A stretch of DNA of 48,300 nucleotides, taken from Pseudomonadota bacterium. GTDB lineage: Bacteria; Pseudomonadota; Gammaproteobacteria; Burkholderiales; Burkholderiaceae_C. Shown here piece after piece: positions 7,186 through 15,290 of the stretch. Numbering within the stretch: position 1 is the stretch's first letter; the number at the start of each line of letters is the position of its first letter. The position numbers were made by a program, and so were the translations under genes. The notes under the pieces were generated by a model. That model was given only the letters and a program-made list of their open reading frames with translations. It was not told the origin of the DNA and ran no database searches. The stretch is taken from NCBI GenBank assembly GCA_018240325.1, contig JAFEFZ010000265.1, positions 1 through 48,300 of the forward strand, given 5' to 3'.

Positions 7186-8480
7186 GCCGCCTTCTCCGCC
7201 GCGCGCAGCGCGCGCTTGAGGTCGTCGATCAGGTCGTCGGCGTCTTCCAGCCCGATGCTCAGCCGGATCGTGCCGGGGCCGATGCCGGCCGCGCGCAGCG
7301 CCGCGTCGTCCATGCGCAAGTGGGTGGTGCTGGCCGGGTGGATCACCAGCGAGCGGCAGTCGCCGACGTTGGCCAGATGGCTGAAGAGCTTCAGTGCGTC
7401 GATGAAGGCCACGCCCTGGCGGCGGCTGCCCTTCAGGTCGAAGCTGAACACCGCGCCGCAGCCGCGCGGCAGCAGCCGCTTCGCCAGCGCCTGGCTCGGG
7501 TGGCCGTCGAGCTCGGGGTAGCCGACGCCGGCGACCATCGGGTGGCCGGCCAGGAACTGCGCCACCCGGCGCGTGTTGGCCACGTGCCGCTCCATGCGCA
7601 GCGGCAGCGTCTCGATGCCCTGCAGGATCAGCCAGGCGGAATGCGGGCTCATGCAGGCGCCGAAGTCGCGCAGGCCCTCGCGGCGCGCGCGCAGCAAGAA
7701 GGCGCCGACGCTGCTCTCGTCCTGGAACACCATGCCGTGGAAGCCGTCGTAGGGCTCGGTCAGCTCGGGGAAGCGCCCCGATGCGCTCCAGTCGAAGCGG
7801 CCGCTGTCCACCAGCAGCCCGCCCATCACGGTGCCGTGGCCGCACAGGAACTTGGTGGCCGCGTGGTAGACGAGGTCGGCGCCGTGGTCGATCGGCTTCA
7901 TCAGCCACGGCGTGGTGAAGGTCGAATCCACCAGCAGCGGCAGCCCGGCGTCGTGCGCGACCGCGCTGACCGACGGGATGTCGAGCACCTCCAACCCCGG
8001 GTTGCCCAGCGTCTCGCCGAACAGCAGCTTCGTCTCGGGGCGGATCGCCGCGCGCCAGGCGTCGATGTCGCCCGGCCTGACGAAGGTGGTCCGGATGCCG
8101 AAGCGGCGCAGCGTGTAGTGCAGCAGGTTGTGGCTGCCGCCGTACAGCGCGCTGCTGGCGACGATGTGCGTGCCGGCGCCGGCCAGCGTCGCGATCGCCA
8201 GGTGCAGCGCCGCCTGGCCGCTGGCGGTGGCGACGGCGCCGCTGCCGCCTTCGAGCGCGGCGATGCGCTCTTCCAGCACCGCGTTGGTCGGGTTGCTGAT
8301 GCGGCTGTACACATGGCCCGAGCGCTCCATGTTGAACAGGCTCGCCGCGTGCTCGGAGCTGTCGAACACGAAGCTCGTCGTCAGGTACAGCGGCACCGCG
8401 CGCGCGCCGGTGGCGGGGTCGGGCGCGGCGCCGGCGTGCAGCGCCAGCGTGTCGAAACCGGGGTCGGCGTATCCGGCCAT
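7182..8480 (-). CDS. MetY-type O-acetylhomoserine sulfhydrylase / Cys-Met metabolism PLP enzyme (copy 1)
   Basis: A 432-residue PLP-dependent gamma-family enzyme. Family features are SGHVYSRISNPTNAVLEERI (about 54-73), SALYGGSHN, and the Schiff-base lysine K210 in HAATKFLCGHG. The length and the FDTLALHAG start fit O-acetylhomoserine aminocarboxypropyltransferase, which makes homocysteine from O-acetylhomoserine and sulfide, but a methionine gamma-lyase activity cannot be excluded. A second member of the same family lies at 30067-31350. It is the first gene of a leftward group with the alpha/beta hydrolase and cupin and is divergent from the SagB-type gene with 95 bases between. Confidence 0.88.
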   Translation of the reverse strand: MAGYADPGFDTLALHAGAAPDPATGARAVPLYLTTSFVFDSSEHAASLFNMERSGHVYSRISNPTNAVLEERIAALEGGSGAVATASGQAALHLAIATLAGAGTHIVASSALYGGSHNLLHYTLRRFGIRTTFVRPGDIDAWRAAIRPETKLLFGETLGNPGLEVLDIPSVSAVAHDAGLPLLVDSTFTTPWLMKPIDHGADLVYHAATKFLCGHGTVMGGLLVDSGRFDWSASGRFPELTEPYDGFHGMVFQDESSVGAFLLRARREGLRDFGACMSPHSAWLILQGIETLPLRMERHVANTRRVAQFLAGHPMVAGVGYPELDGHPSQALAKRLLPRGCGAVFSFDLKGSRRQGVAFIDALKLFSHLANVGDCRSLVIHPASTTHLRMDDAALRAAGIGPGTIRLSIGLEDADDLIDDLKRALRAAEKAA

Positions 8481-8575
8481 CGTGTCGGCCTTTCGGTGGG
8501 TGGCGATGCGGGCATTGTCGCGCGCGGCCTGCCGCCTTCGCCGGTGCCCGCGGCGTTGACCTAAGCTCGGCCCCG

Positions 8576-10282
8576 ATGGGCAAGTTCGGCTGGATGACGG
8601 GGTGGCTGAGGACAGGCCTGCGTGTGCGGCGCGCGCGGCGATGCCCGGCCGCGCCGGCCGCGCGCCGGCCGCTGCTCGGCGGGCTGGGGCTGCTGGGCAT
8701 GGCGGCGGCCGGGTGGTCGGGCATCGGACTCTGGTCGCGCCCGGGCCGCGCCGCGCCGCTGCCGCCGGCGGCGCCGGGCGATGCGGCCGCGGCGCGCGCG
8801 CGGGTCGAGCAGTACCAGGCCGAGTCGTCGCTGAGCCGCACCCGCGCAGTGCGGCGGGCGCCGCGCGTCGATTGGGGCGATGCGTTGCCGCCGTTCAAGA
8901 CCGTGGCCGGCGACCGCACGCTCGATCTGCCGGCGCCGCGGCACGAATCGCGGCTGGCGCGGGTGCTGGATGCCGCGGCGCTCGGCGACCTGCTCTGGCA
9001 CACCGCCGGCGTGAGCCTGGAGCTCGGCGGCATCCACTACCGCGCCGCACCGTCGGCGGGGGCGCTGTTTGCGACCGAGCTGTACGTCGCAATCCGCCAG
9101 GTGGCCGGCGTCGAGCCCGGGCTGTGGCACTACGGCGCGCGGCATCACCGCCTGCAGCGGCTGGACGCGGCTTCACCCGCCGCAGCGGCGATCGGCCGGC
9201 CCGGCGCCCCTTGGCCCGACGGCGCGGCGGCGGCGCTGGTCGCGACGGCGGTCTTGCGCCGCACCGGCCGCAAGTACGGCGACCGCGCCTACCGCTGCAT
9301 GCTGGCCGACCTCGGCCATGCGCTGGAGAACCTGCGCGCTGCCGCTGCGGCGCTGGGCCTCGCGCTGCAGCTGCAGCCCCGATTCGACGGCGCTGCAGCG
9401 GCCGCCGCGCTGCGCATCGACGAGGCCGAGGAGGGCGTGCTGATGGTCGCGCTGCTGGGCGATGCGGCTGCGGTGTCGCCGGCGTGGCTGCCGCCCGTGC
9501 GCGGCTGGCAGCCGGCGGCGCCGTTGCCGGCGGGCACGACCGCGCGCCTCGGCATCACCGATGCAGTGCACCGCGCGACTTCGCTGCGCTGGGCCGGCGA
9601 GGCCGGCGCGGCAGCCGGCAGCGCAGCGCTGCCGCGGCGCAGCGCCGACGCGAGGGCGCGAGCGACCGCTGGCGCGAAGCCCGCCGCACTGCCGCGTGCG
9701 GGCAGCGGGCGGCTGCCGCCGCCGGCGCTGCCGCGGCAGGCCGACACGTTCGCGCTGATCGCGCAGCGCCGCTCGCGGCGCCGCTTCAGCGGCGCGCCGC
9801 TGGCGCCGGCCGACATCGGCGCGGTGCTGGCGGCGATGATGGCAGCACCGCCGCAGCTGTCGGCCGCGGTGCGCGCCGACCTGCTGAGCCTGCGGGTCGC
9901 GGGCCTGGCCGCCGGCGCCTGGCGCTACCGCAGCGACGGCCACGCGCTGCAGCCGCTGCCGGTGGCGGGCGAGGGGCTGCGCCTGCGCGCCCGCGCCGCC
10001 GCGCTGGACCAGGACGTGGTCGGCGATGCCGCGGCGGTGCTGCTGCTGTCGATCGATCGGCAGGCATTGGCCGCCGACCCCGACGGCTTCGCGCGCGCCT
10101 GGCGCCACGCCTTCCTCGAGGTCGGGCTGGCCGGCGAGCGCGCCTACCTCGAGGCGGGCGCGCGCGGCCTGGCGGTGTGCGCGGTCGGCGCGTTCCACGA
10201 CGACGAGGCGGCGCGCCTGGTCGCGGCCGATCCGGCGCGCGAATGGGTCGCGCATTTCGTCGCGCTGGGCCTGCCGGGCTGA
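8576..10282 (+). CDS. SagB/ThcOx-type tandem nitroreductase-family oxidoreductase
   Basis: A 568-residue protein with two flavin nitroreductase-like domains. The first (about 90-310) has the SagB pattern: RVDWGDALPPFKTV, GGIHYRAAPSAGALFATELY and RKYGDRAYRCMLADLGHALENL. The second (about 385-565) begins FALIAQRRSRRRFSGAPLAPADIGAVL. SagB-type enzymes oxidise azoline rings in thiazole/oxazole-modified peptides, but no cyclodehydratase or precursor gene is nearby, and stand-alone members are of unknown function. The N-terminus is basic, with ARRPLLGGLGLLGMAAAG (29-46), a possible Tat signal or membrane anchor, which is unusual for the family. A TAAGCT box ends 8 bases before the ATG and there is no Shine-Dalgarno. 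Confidence 0.82.
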   Translation: MGKFGWMTGWLRTGLRVRRARRCPAAPAARRPLLGGLGLLGMAAAGWSGIGLWSRPGRAAPLPPAAPGDAAAARARVEQYQAESSLSRTRAVRRAPRVDWGDALPPFKTVAGDRTLDLPAPRHESRLARVLDAAALGDLLWHTAGVSLELGGIHYRAAPSAGALFATELYVAIRQVAGVEPGLWHYGARHHRLQRLDAASPAAAAIGRPGAPWPDGAAAALVATAVLRRTGRKYGDRAYRCMLADLGHALENLRAAAAALGLALQLQPRFDGAAAAAALRIDEAEEGVLMVALLGDAAAVSPAWLPPVRGWQPAAPLPAGTTARLGITDAVHRATSLRWAGEAGAAAGSAALPRRSADARARATAGAKPAALPRAGSGRLPPPALPRQADTFALIAQRRSRRRFSGAPLAPADIGAVLAAMMAAPPQLSAAVRADLLSLRVAGLAAGAWRYRSDGHALQPLPVAGEGLRLRARAAALDQDVVGDAAAVLLLSIDRQALAADPDGFARAWRHAFLEVGLAGERAYLEAGARGLAVCAVGAFHDDEAARLVAADPAREWVAHFVALGLPG

Positions 10283-10336
10283 AGCCGTGCCGCCGACGCA
10301 TGCTGCGCGCGGCGGCATTTGCGGGGCACGACGGCG

Positions 10337-11072
10337 ATGGCGAAGACGCCGGTGTTCATCAGCCGCATCTCGGCCGGGACGGCGCTTGCCCAGGCGCTGA
10401 AGGAGCGGCTGCAGCGCGACTTCCTCGGGCTGCTCGACATCTTCGTGTCGTCCGACCAGACGACGATCCGCGCCGGGTCGAAGTGGCTCGACGGGCGGGG
10501 CTTCGACATCGTGCACCTGGTGCTGCCGGTGCATCCGCGCACCGGCGAGATGGTCTTCAGCGGCGTCGACCCCCGCAGCAACCTGCCGGCGCCCGGGCCG
10601 GCCGATGCGATGCCGCCGGCGGCCTTCGTGCGCCTGCTGGTCGAGGCCAAGGTCCGGCTGGTGGTCCTAGTGCAGTGTTCCACTCTGTGCAGCACTGAAG
10701 AAAACCGATGGATTTGTCGTCCTGGCTAGGCGCAAACCGCAGCGATGCCCAGTGGCATCGCGAGGATTGGCAACGACGCCAGGGCGGCAAAGGCGCGGTT
10801 TTATGTGCTGCATAGCGTGGAACACTGCACTAGCCACCTGCCGCGTGCCGCTGGTGGTGGCGCAGGAGGTGCAGCGGGTGGCGCATGTCGCGGCGAGCGA
10901 CGACGACATCAGCGGCGAGCAGGTGCGCGAATGGGCCGAGTGCTTCTACGGCCTGCTCGCGCAGGGGCGATCGGTGCACCAGGCCTTCGACCTGACGAAG
11001 ACGCAGGTCGAGGTGCCGATGCGCAGCTTCGAGGCGGCGCGCGATGTCGCCTTCGCCGCAGCGCGGCCCTGA
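10337..11072 (+). pseudogene. TIR-CHAT protein gene, disrupted by a MITE
   Basis: The 5' part encodes a TIR-domain start (PVFISRISAGTALAQALKER, then DIFVSSDQTTIRAGSKWLD), directly followed by a CHAT caspase-like segment (RGFDIVHLV, GEMVFSGVDPRSNLPAP, LLVEAKVRLVVL). After the MITE at 10670-10830 the CHAT domain resumes in frame as ATCRVPLVVAQEVQR and ends FYGLLAQGRSVHQAFDLT at 11072. Removing the MITE and one TA joins the frames to read VVLATC, with the presumed catalytic cysteine three codons after the junction; the restored protein would be 190 residues. The TIR half stops at about residue 52, so its catalytic Glu region is missing, and the CHAT His-Gly motif expected after FDIVHLV is absent. 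The gene was probably already a deletion fusion before the insertion. Confidence 0.85.
10670..10830. mobile_element. 161-bp MITE with near-perfect terminal inverted repeats
   Basis: The ends are imperfect inverted repeats of about 29 bp (27 matches); counted with the flanking bases the first 17 read CTAGTGCAGTGTTCCAC on both sides. The element is flanked by TA on both sides (10668-10669 and 10831-10832) within CTAG, as expected for an IS630/Tc1-like TA duplication; a 4-bp CTAG duplication as in IS5 relatives is the alternative. It has no coding capacity. Inside, GCGATGCC (10742-10749) pairs with GGCATCGC (10754-10761), and AAAACCG (10701-10707) with CGGTTTT (10796-10802). It is clearly less GC-rich than its surroundings. 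It interrupts the TIR-CHAT gene. No second copy is seen in the window. Confidence 0.88.
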
Positions 11073-11140
11073 GGGCGATTGAATCGAGCCGCTTGCCCGA
11101 ATGTCGGGTCGCAGGGCGCGTCGCCGGCGATGCGGCTGCC

Positions 11141-11146
11141 TAGAAT
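11141..11146 (+). promoter_or_regulatory. -10 box directly before aroC (possible leaderless start)
   Basis: TAGAAT ends nine bases before the aroC ATG and no Shine-Dalgarno lies between. If it is the -10, transcription starts at or within a few bases of the ATG. The preceding GCGGCTGCC is shared with the trkA promoter region. Confidence 0.45.
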
Positions 11147-11155
11147 GACGCGATC

Positions 11156-12262
11156 ATGTCCGGCTCCACCCTCGGCACGCTGTTTTGCGTCACCAACTTC
11201 GGCGAAAGCCACGGCCCGGCGATCGGCTGCGTGATCGACGGCTGCCCGCCGGGCCTGGCGCTGAGCGAAGCCGACATCCAGCACGACCTCGACCGCCGCC
11301 GCCCCGGCACCAGCCGCCACGTGACCCAGCGGCGCGAGGCCGACGCGGTGCAGATCCTGTCGGGCGTGTTCGAGGGGCTGACCACGGGCACGCCGATCGC
11401 GCTGCTGATCGCCAACACCGACCAGCGCAGCGGCGACTACGCCGACCTGCTCGACACCTTCCGCCCCGGCCACGCCGACTACGCGTACTGGCGCAAGTAC
11501 GGCCACCGCGACCCGCGCGGCGGCGGGCGCGCGTCGGCGCGGCTGACGGCGCCCACGGTGGCCGCCGGCGCGGTGGCCAAGAAGTGGTTGCGCGAGCAGT
11601 ACGGCACCACCTTCGCCGGCTGGATGGCGCAGCTCGGGCCGATCGCGATTCCCTTCGTCGACGAAGCGCAGATCGCGCACAACCCCTTCTTCGCGCCCAA
11701 CGCGGGCGTCGTACCCGAGCTGGAAGCGCACATGGACGCGCTGCGCCGCGCGGGCGACTCCTGCGGCGCGCGCGTGAACGTGGTCGCGCGCGGCATGCCG
11801 GCGGGGCTGGGCGAGCCGCTGTACGACCGCATCGACGCCGACATCGCCTACGTGATGATGGGCCTGAACGCGGTCAAGGGCGTCGAGATCGGCGCGGGCT
11901 TTCGCTGCGTCACCCAGAAGGGCAGCGAGCACGGCGACGAACTGACGCCGCAGGGCTTTCGCAGCAACCACGCCGGCGGCATGCTCGGCGGCGTGTCCAC
12001 CGGGCAGGACCTGGTCGTGTCGATCGCCGTCAAGCCCACCAGCTCGATCCGGCTGCCGCGCGCGTCGATCGACCGCGCCGGCAACCCGACCGTGGTGCAG
12101 ACGCTCGGCCGGCACGACCCCTGCGTGGGCATCCGCGCGGTGCCGATCGCCGAGGCGCTGCTGGCGATCGTGGTGATGGACCACGCGCTGCGCCAGCGCG
12201 CGCAGTGCGCCGACGTGCGCCACGCGGTGCCGCCGATCCCCGGTTCGGTCGGCGGCGCGTGA
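11156..12262 (+). CDS. aroC: chorismate synthase
   Basis: A 368-residue enzyme catalysing the last shikimate-pathway step, EPSP to chorismate, using reduced FMN without net redox change. The family signatures are visible: the start [20 protein letters not shown], the loop [15 protein letters not shown], the FMN/substrate region [20 protein letters not shown], and the C-terminal block with KPTSSI. Length matches bacterial AroC. It begins 83 bases after the dead TIR-CHAT gene and is followed by trkA. The start codon is set by family length; there is no ribosome site and a TAGAAT box lies close upstream, so a leaderless mRNA is possible. Confidence 0.96.
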   Translation: MSGSTLGTLFCVTNFGESHGPAIGCVIDGCPPGLALSEADIQHDLDRRRPGTSRHVTQRREADAVQILSGVFEGLTTGTPIALLIANTDQRSGDYADLLDTFRPGHADYAYWRKYGHRDPRGGGRASARLTAPTVAAGAVAKKWLREQYGTTFAGWMAQLGPIAIPFVDEAQIAHNPFFAPNAGVVPELEAHMDALRRAGDSCGARVNVVARGMPAGLGEPLYDRIDADIAYVMMGLNAVKGVEIGAGFRCVTQKGSEHGDELTPQGFRSNHAGGMLGGVSTGQDLVVSIAVKPTSSIRLPRASIDRAGNPTVVQTLGRHDPCVGIRAVPIAEALLAIVVMDHALRQRAQCADVRHAVPPIPGSVGGA

Positions 12263-12330
12263 GCCCGCCGGCGCCGCCACGCCGGCCCCCGGCCGGTGCC
12301 GCGTGTGCGGCCGGGCGGCGGGCGGCTGCC

Positions 12331-12336
12331 GATAAT
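12331..12336 (+). promoter_or_regulatory. -10 box directly before trkA (possible leaderless start)
   Basis: GATAAT ends eight bases before the trkA ATG with no Shine-Dalgarno between. The context GGCGGCTGCC before it resembles that of aroC. Confidence 0.45.
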
Positions 12337-12344
12337 CGCGCGCC

Positions 12345-13763
12345 ATGAAGATCCTGATCGTCGGCGCCGGCCGCGTGGGCGAAAGCGTCGCCGAGAGCCT
12401 GGCGTCGGAGAAGAACGACATCACGGTGATCGACACCGCGCCGCAACGCCTGGCCGCGCTGCAGGACCGGCTCGATCTGCGCGGCGTGGTCGGCAACGCG
12501 GTGCAGCCGTCGGTGCTGAAGGCCGCCGGCGCCGAGGACGCCGACATGCTGATCGCCTGCGCGCCCATGGACGAGACCAACCTGGTCGCGTGCAAGCTGG
12601 CGCACGACCTGTTCGGCATCCAGACGCGGATCGCGCGCGTGCGCAGCCCCGAGTACGCCGAGGGCAGCCCGCTGATGGGCAAGCAGGGCTTCGCGGTCGA
12701 CGCGGTGATCTGCCCCGAGCAGAGCCTGACCACCTACATCGGCAAGCTGATCGAGTACCCCGAAGCGCTGCAGGTGCTGGAGTTCGCGCGCGGCCGGGTC
12801 AGCCTGATCTCGGTGCGCACGGTGGTCGGCGGGCCGCTGGTCGGGCACGTGATCTCCGACCTGCCGAACCTGGTGCCGGCGCTGCCGATGCGCATCGTCG
12901 CGATCTACCGGCGCGACGCCGCCGGCCGCGACCGCGCGGTGGTCTGCGACGGCGCGACCCGCATCGAGCCCGGCGACGAGCTGTTCGTGCTCGCCGCGAG
13001 CGAACACATCCGCGGCGTGCTGGTCGGCCTGCACCGGCGCAGCAACCCGGTGCGCCGGGTGATCATCGCCGGCGGCGGCCGCGTGGGGCTGCGGCTGGCG
13101 CGGCAGCTCGCCGGCAGCTGCCGCGTGAAGATCATCGAAGCCGACGCCGCGCGCTGCGAGTACCTGAGCACCGAGCTGCCCGGCGAAGCGCTGGTGCTGC
13201 ATGGCGACGCCACCGACGAAGACCTGCTCGCCGCCGAGAACGTGCAGGAGACCGACCTGTACCTGGCGCTGACCAGCGACGACGAGGACAACATCATGTC
13301 CTGCCTGCTGGCCAAGCGCATGGGTGCGCGCCGGGTGCTGGCGCTGATCAACCGCCGCGCCTACGCCGACCTGGTGCAGGGCGAGGGCACGCAGATCGAC
13401 ATCGCGATCTCGCCGGCGCAGACCGTGATCGGCGAGCTGCTGGCCTACGTGCGCCGCGGCGACGTGGCCGCGGTGTACAGCCTGCGCCGCGGCGCGGCCG
13501 AGGCGCTGGAGGCGGTGGCGCGCGGCGACCGCAAGCACTCGCAGGTGGTGGGCCGGCGCATCGAGGAGTTGAAGCTGCCCGACGGCGCGCAGATCGGCGC
13601 GATCGTGCGCGGCGTGGACGAAGACGGCGATCCGCAGTTGATCATCCCGCACCACGACACCGTGATCGCCGGCGGCGACCACGTGGTCGTCTTCCTGCCG
13701 CGCAAGCGCATGGTGCGGCAGATCGAGAAACTGTTCCAACCCAGCGCCACCTTCTTCTTCTGA
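12345..13763 (+). CDS. trkA: Trk system potassium uptake regulator TrkA
   Basis: A 472-residue cytoplasmic nucleotide-binding gating subunit of the Trk potassium channel. It has two tandem RCK modules. The first Rossmann motif is ILIVGAGRVGESVAESL (about 2-18) and the second is IIAGGGRVGLRLARQL (about 237-252), each followed by a TrkA-C-like region. NAD(H)/ATP binding controls TrkH opening. The gene lies 55 bases upstream of trkH, so the two form a transport operon. Length agrees with E. coli TrkA. Confidence 0.95.
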   Translation: MKILIVGAGRVGESVAESLASEKNDITVIDTAPQRLAALQDRLDLRGVVGNAVQPSVLKAAGAEDADMLIACAPMDETNLVACKLAHDLFGIQTRIARVRSPEYAEGSPLMGKQGFAVDAVICPEQSLTTYIGKLIEYPEALQVLEFARGRVSLISVRTVVGGPLVGHVISDLPNLVPALPMRIVAIYRRDAAGRDRAVVCDGATRIEPGDELFVLAASEHIRGVLVGLHRRSNPVRRVIIAGGGRVGLRLARQLAGSCRVKIIEADAARCEYLSTELPGEALVLHGDATDEDLLAAENVQETDLYLALTSDDEDNIMSCLLAKRMGARRVLALINRRAYADLVQGEGTQIDIAISPAQTVIGELLAYVRRGDVAAVYSLRRGAAEALEAVARGDRKHSQVVGRRIEELKLPDGAQIGAIVRGVDEDGDPQLIIPHHDTVIAGGDHVVVFLPRKRMVRQIEKLFQPSATFFF

Positions 13764-13818
13764 TGCGCATGCCGGCCGCAGTGCTGCCGCCGAAGCGGCT
13801 TCCGTCAGGAGCTCGGCG

Positions 13819-15270
13819 ATGATGCTCGCCGCGGCCGCGCTGGTCGGCCGGATGGTGATGCTGTTCGCGCTGCTGATGGCCGTGCCGCTGGCCTTCGCGG
13901 TGGCGCGCCACGATGCGGCCGAGACGGCGTTCTGGACCGCAGGCGGCGTCACGCTGGGCGTCGGGCTGGGCTTGAGCCTGGCGACGCGGCGCTTCAAGCG
14001 CGAGCTCAAGCCGCACGACGGCTTCCTGCTGGTCGGGCTGACCTGGATCACGCTGCCGCTGTTCGCCGCGCTGCCGCTGCTGCTGGCGCTGCCGGGGCTG
14101 TCGTTCACCGATGCGTACTTCGAGGCGGTGTCGGGCTTTACCGCCACCGGCGCGACGGTGCTCACCGACCTGGACGCGATGCCGCTGTCGGTCAACGTGT
14201 GGCGCTGCTTCCTGATGTGGATCGGCGGGCTGGGCATCGTGGTGCTGGCGGTGGCGATCCTGCCGCTGCTCGGCGTGGGCGGCACGCAGCTGTTCAAGAC
14301 CGAGGTCGCCGGGCCGATGAAGGACGCCAAGCTGACGCCGCGCATCGCCCAGACCGCGCGCGGCCTGTGGGGCGTGTACTTCGGCTTCTCGGTCGCCTGC
14401 TTCTTCGCGTTCGCCTGGGCCGGCATGAGCTGGGAAGACGCGTTCATGCACATGTGCTCGACGATGGGGCTGGGCGGCTTCTCGTCGCACGACGCGAGCT
14501 TCGGCTACTGGAAATCGGCGCGCATCGAGGCGGTGGCGGTGGTGTTCATGCTGCTGGCCGGCATCAACATCGCGCTGTACTTCGCCGCCTGGCACCATCG
14601 CTCTGCGCGCGCGCTGCTGACCAACGTCGAGGCGCGTGCCTATCTGGCGGCGATGGCGTTGACGACCGCGGTCGTGTCGCTGTACATCTGGTTCAACGGG
14701 CAGTACGCGAGCTACCTCGAGGCGCTGCGCCACACCGCGTTCCATGTCGTGTCGGTGGGCACGACCACCGGCTTCGCATCGCAGGACTATGCGCTGTGGC
14801 CGGCCTTTGCCTCGCTCGCGATGATCCTGCTCGGCTGCTTCGCCACCTGCGCCGGCTCCACCGGCGGCGGCATCAAGATGGTGCGCCTGCTGCTGCTGCT
14901 GAAGCAGGCGCAGCACGAGCTGGTGCGCATCGTCCACCCCAACGTCGTCAACCCGGTGGTGCTCGGCGGCCAGCCGATCCCGCAGCGCGTGATGCAGAAC
15001 GTGATCGCCTTCATGATGATGTACGGCGCGACGCTGGTGGTGCTGACGATGCTGCTGCTGTTCAGCGGGCTGGACGTGGTCACCGCCTTCACGGCGGTGA
15101 TCGCCTGCGTCAACAACATCGGCCCCGGGCTCGGCGAGGTGGGCCCCGCCGTCAACTACCAGGGCCTGAGCGACTTCCAGACCTGGGTCTGCGCCGCGGG
15201 CATGCTGCTCGGCCGGCTCGAGCTGCTGTCGGTGCTGGTGCTGCTGACGCCGCAGTTCTGGCGGCGCTGA
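13819..15270 (+). CDS. trkH: TrkH-family potassium transporter, membrane subunit
   Basis: A 483-residue inner-membrane potassium channel subunit with four pore-loop repeats. The filter segments are visible as FTATGATVLTDL, STMGLGGFSSHD, TTTGFASQD and NNIGPGLGEVGP, each containing the conserved glycine. Hydrophobic helices flank every loop, starting with MVMLFALLMAVPLAFAVA. The start ATG has AGGAG seven bases upstream. It follows trkA and ends in a convergent arrangement with the transglutaminase-like gene, the two stop codons lying in opposite arms of one hairpin. Confidence 0.95.
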   Translation: MMLAAAALVGRMVMLFALLMAVPLAFAVARHDAAETAFWTAGGVTLGVGLGLSLATRRFKRELKPHDGFLLVGLTWITLPLFAALPLLLALPGLSFTDAYFEAVSGFTATGATVLTDLDAMPLSVNVWRCFLMWIGGLGIVVLAVAILPLLGVGGTQLFKTEVAGPMKDAKLTPRIAQTARGLWGVYFGFSVACFFAFAWAGMSWEDAFMHMCSTMGLGGFSSHDASFGYWKSARIEAVAVVFMLLAGINIALYFAAWHHRSARALLTNVEARAYLAAMALTTAVVSLYIWFNGQYASYLEALRHTAFHVVSVGTTTGFASQDYALWPAFASLAMILLGCFATCAGSTGGGIKMVRLLLLLKQAQHELVRIVHPNVVNPVVLGGQPIPQRVMQNVIAFMMMYGATLVVLTMLLLFSGLDVVTAFTAVIACVNNIGPGLGEVGPAVNYQGLSDFQTWVCAAGMLLGRLELLSVLVLLTPQFWRR

Positions 15271-15290
15271 AGCCCGCGCGCAGGCTTCAG
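15267..15290. terminator. bidirectional hairpin at convergent stop codons
   Basis: CTGAAGCC (15267-15274) pairs perfectly with GGCTTCAG (15283-15290) around an 8-base loop. The trkH stop (15268-15270) and the opposite-strand stop of the transglutaminase-like gene (15289-15287) are both part of the stem. There is no T-run, so termination strength is uncertain. Confidence 0.6.

Noticed and set aside
10670-10830. Possible small gene or ncRNA in the element
   Set aside because: The short frames are not shared by any recognisable protein, and the symmetric ends and TA duplication explain the structure as a MITE.
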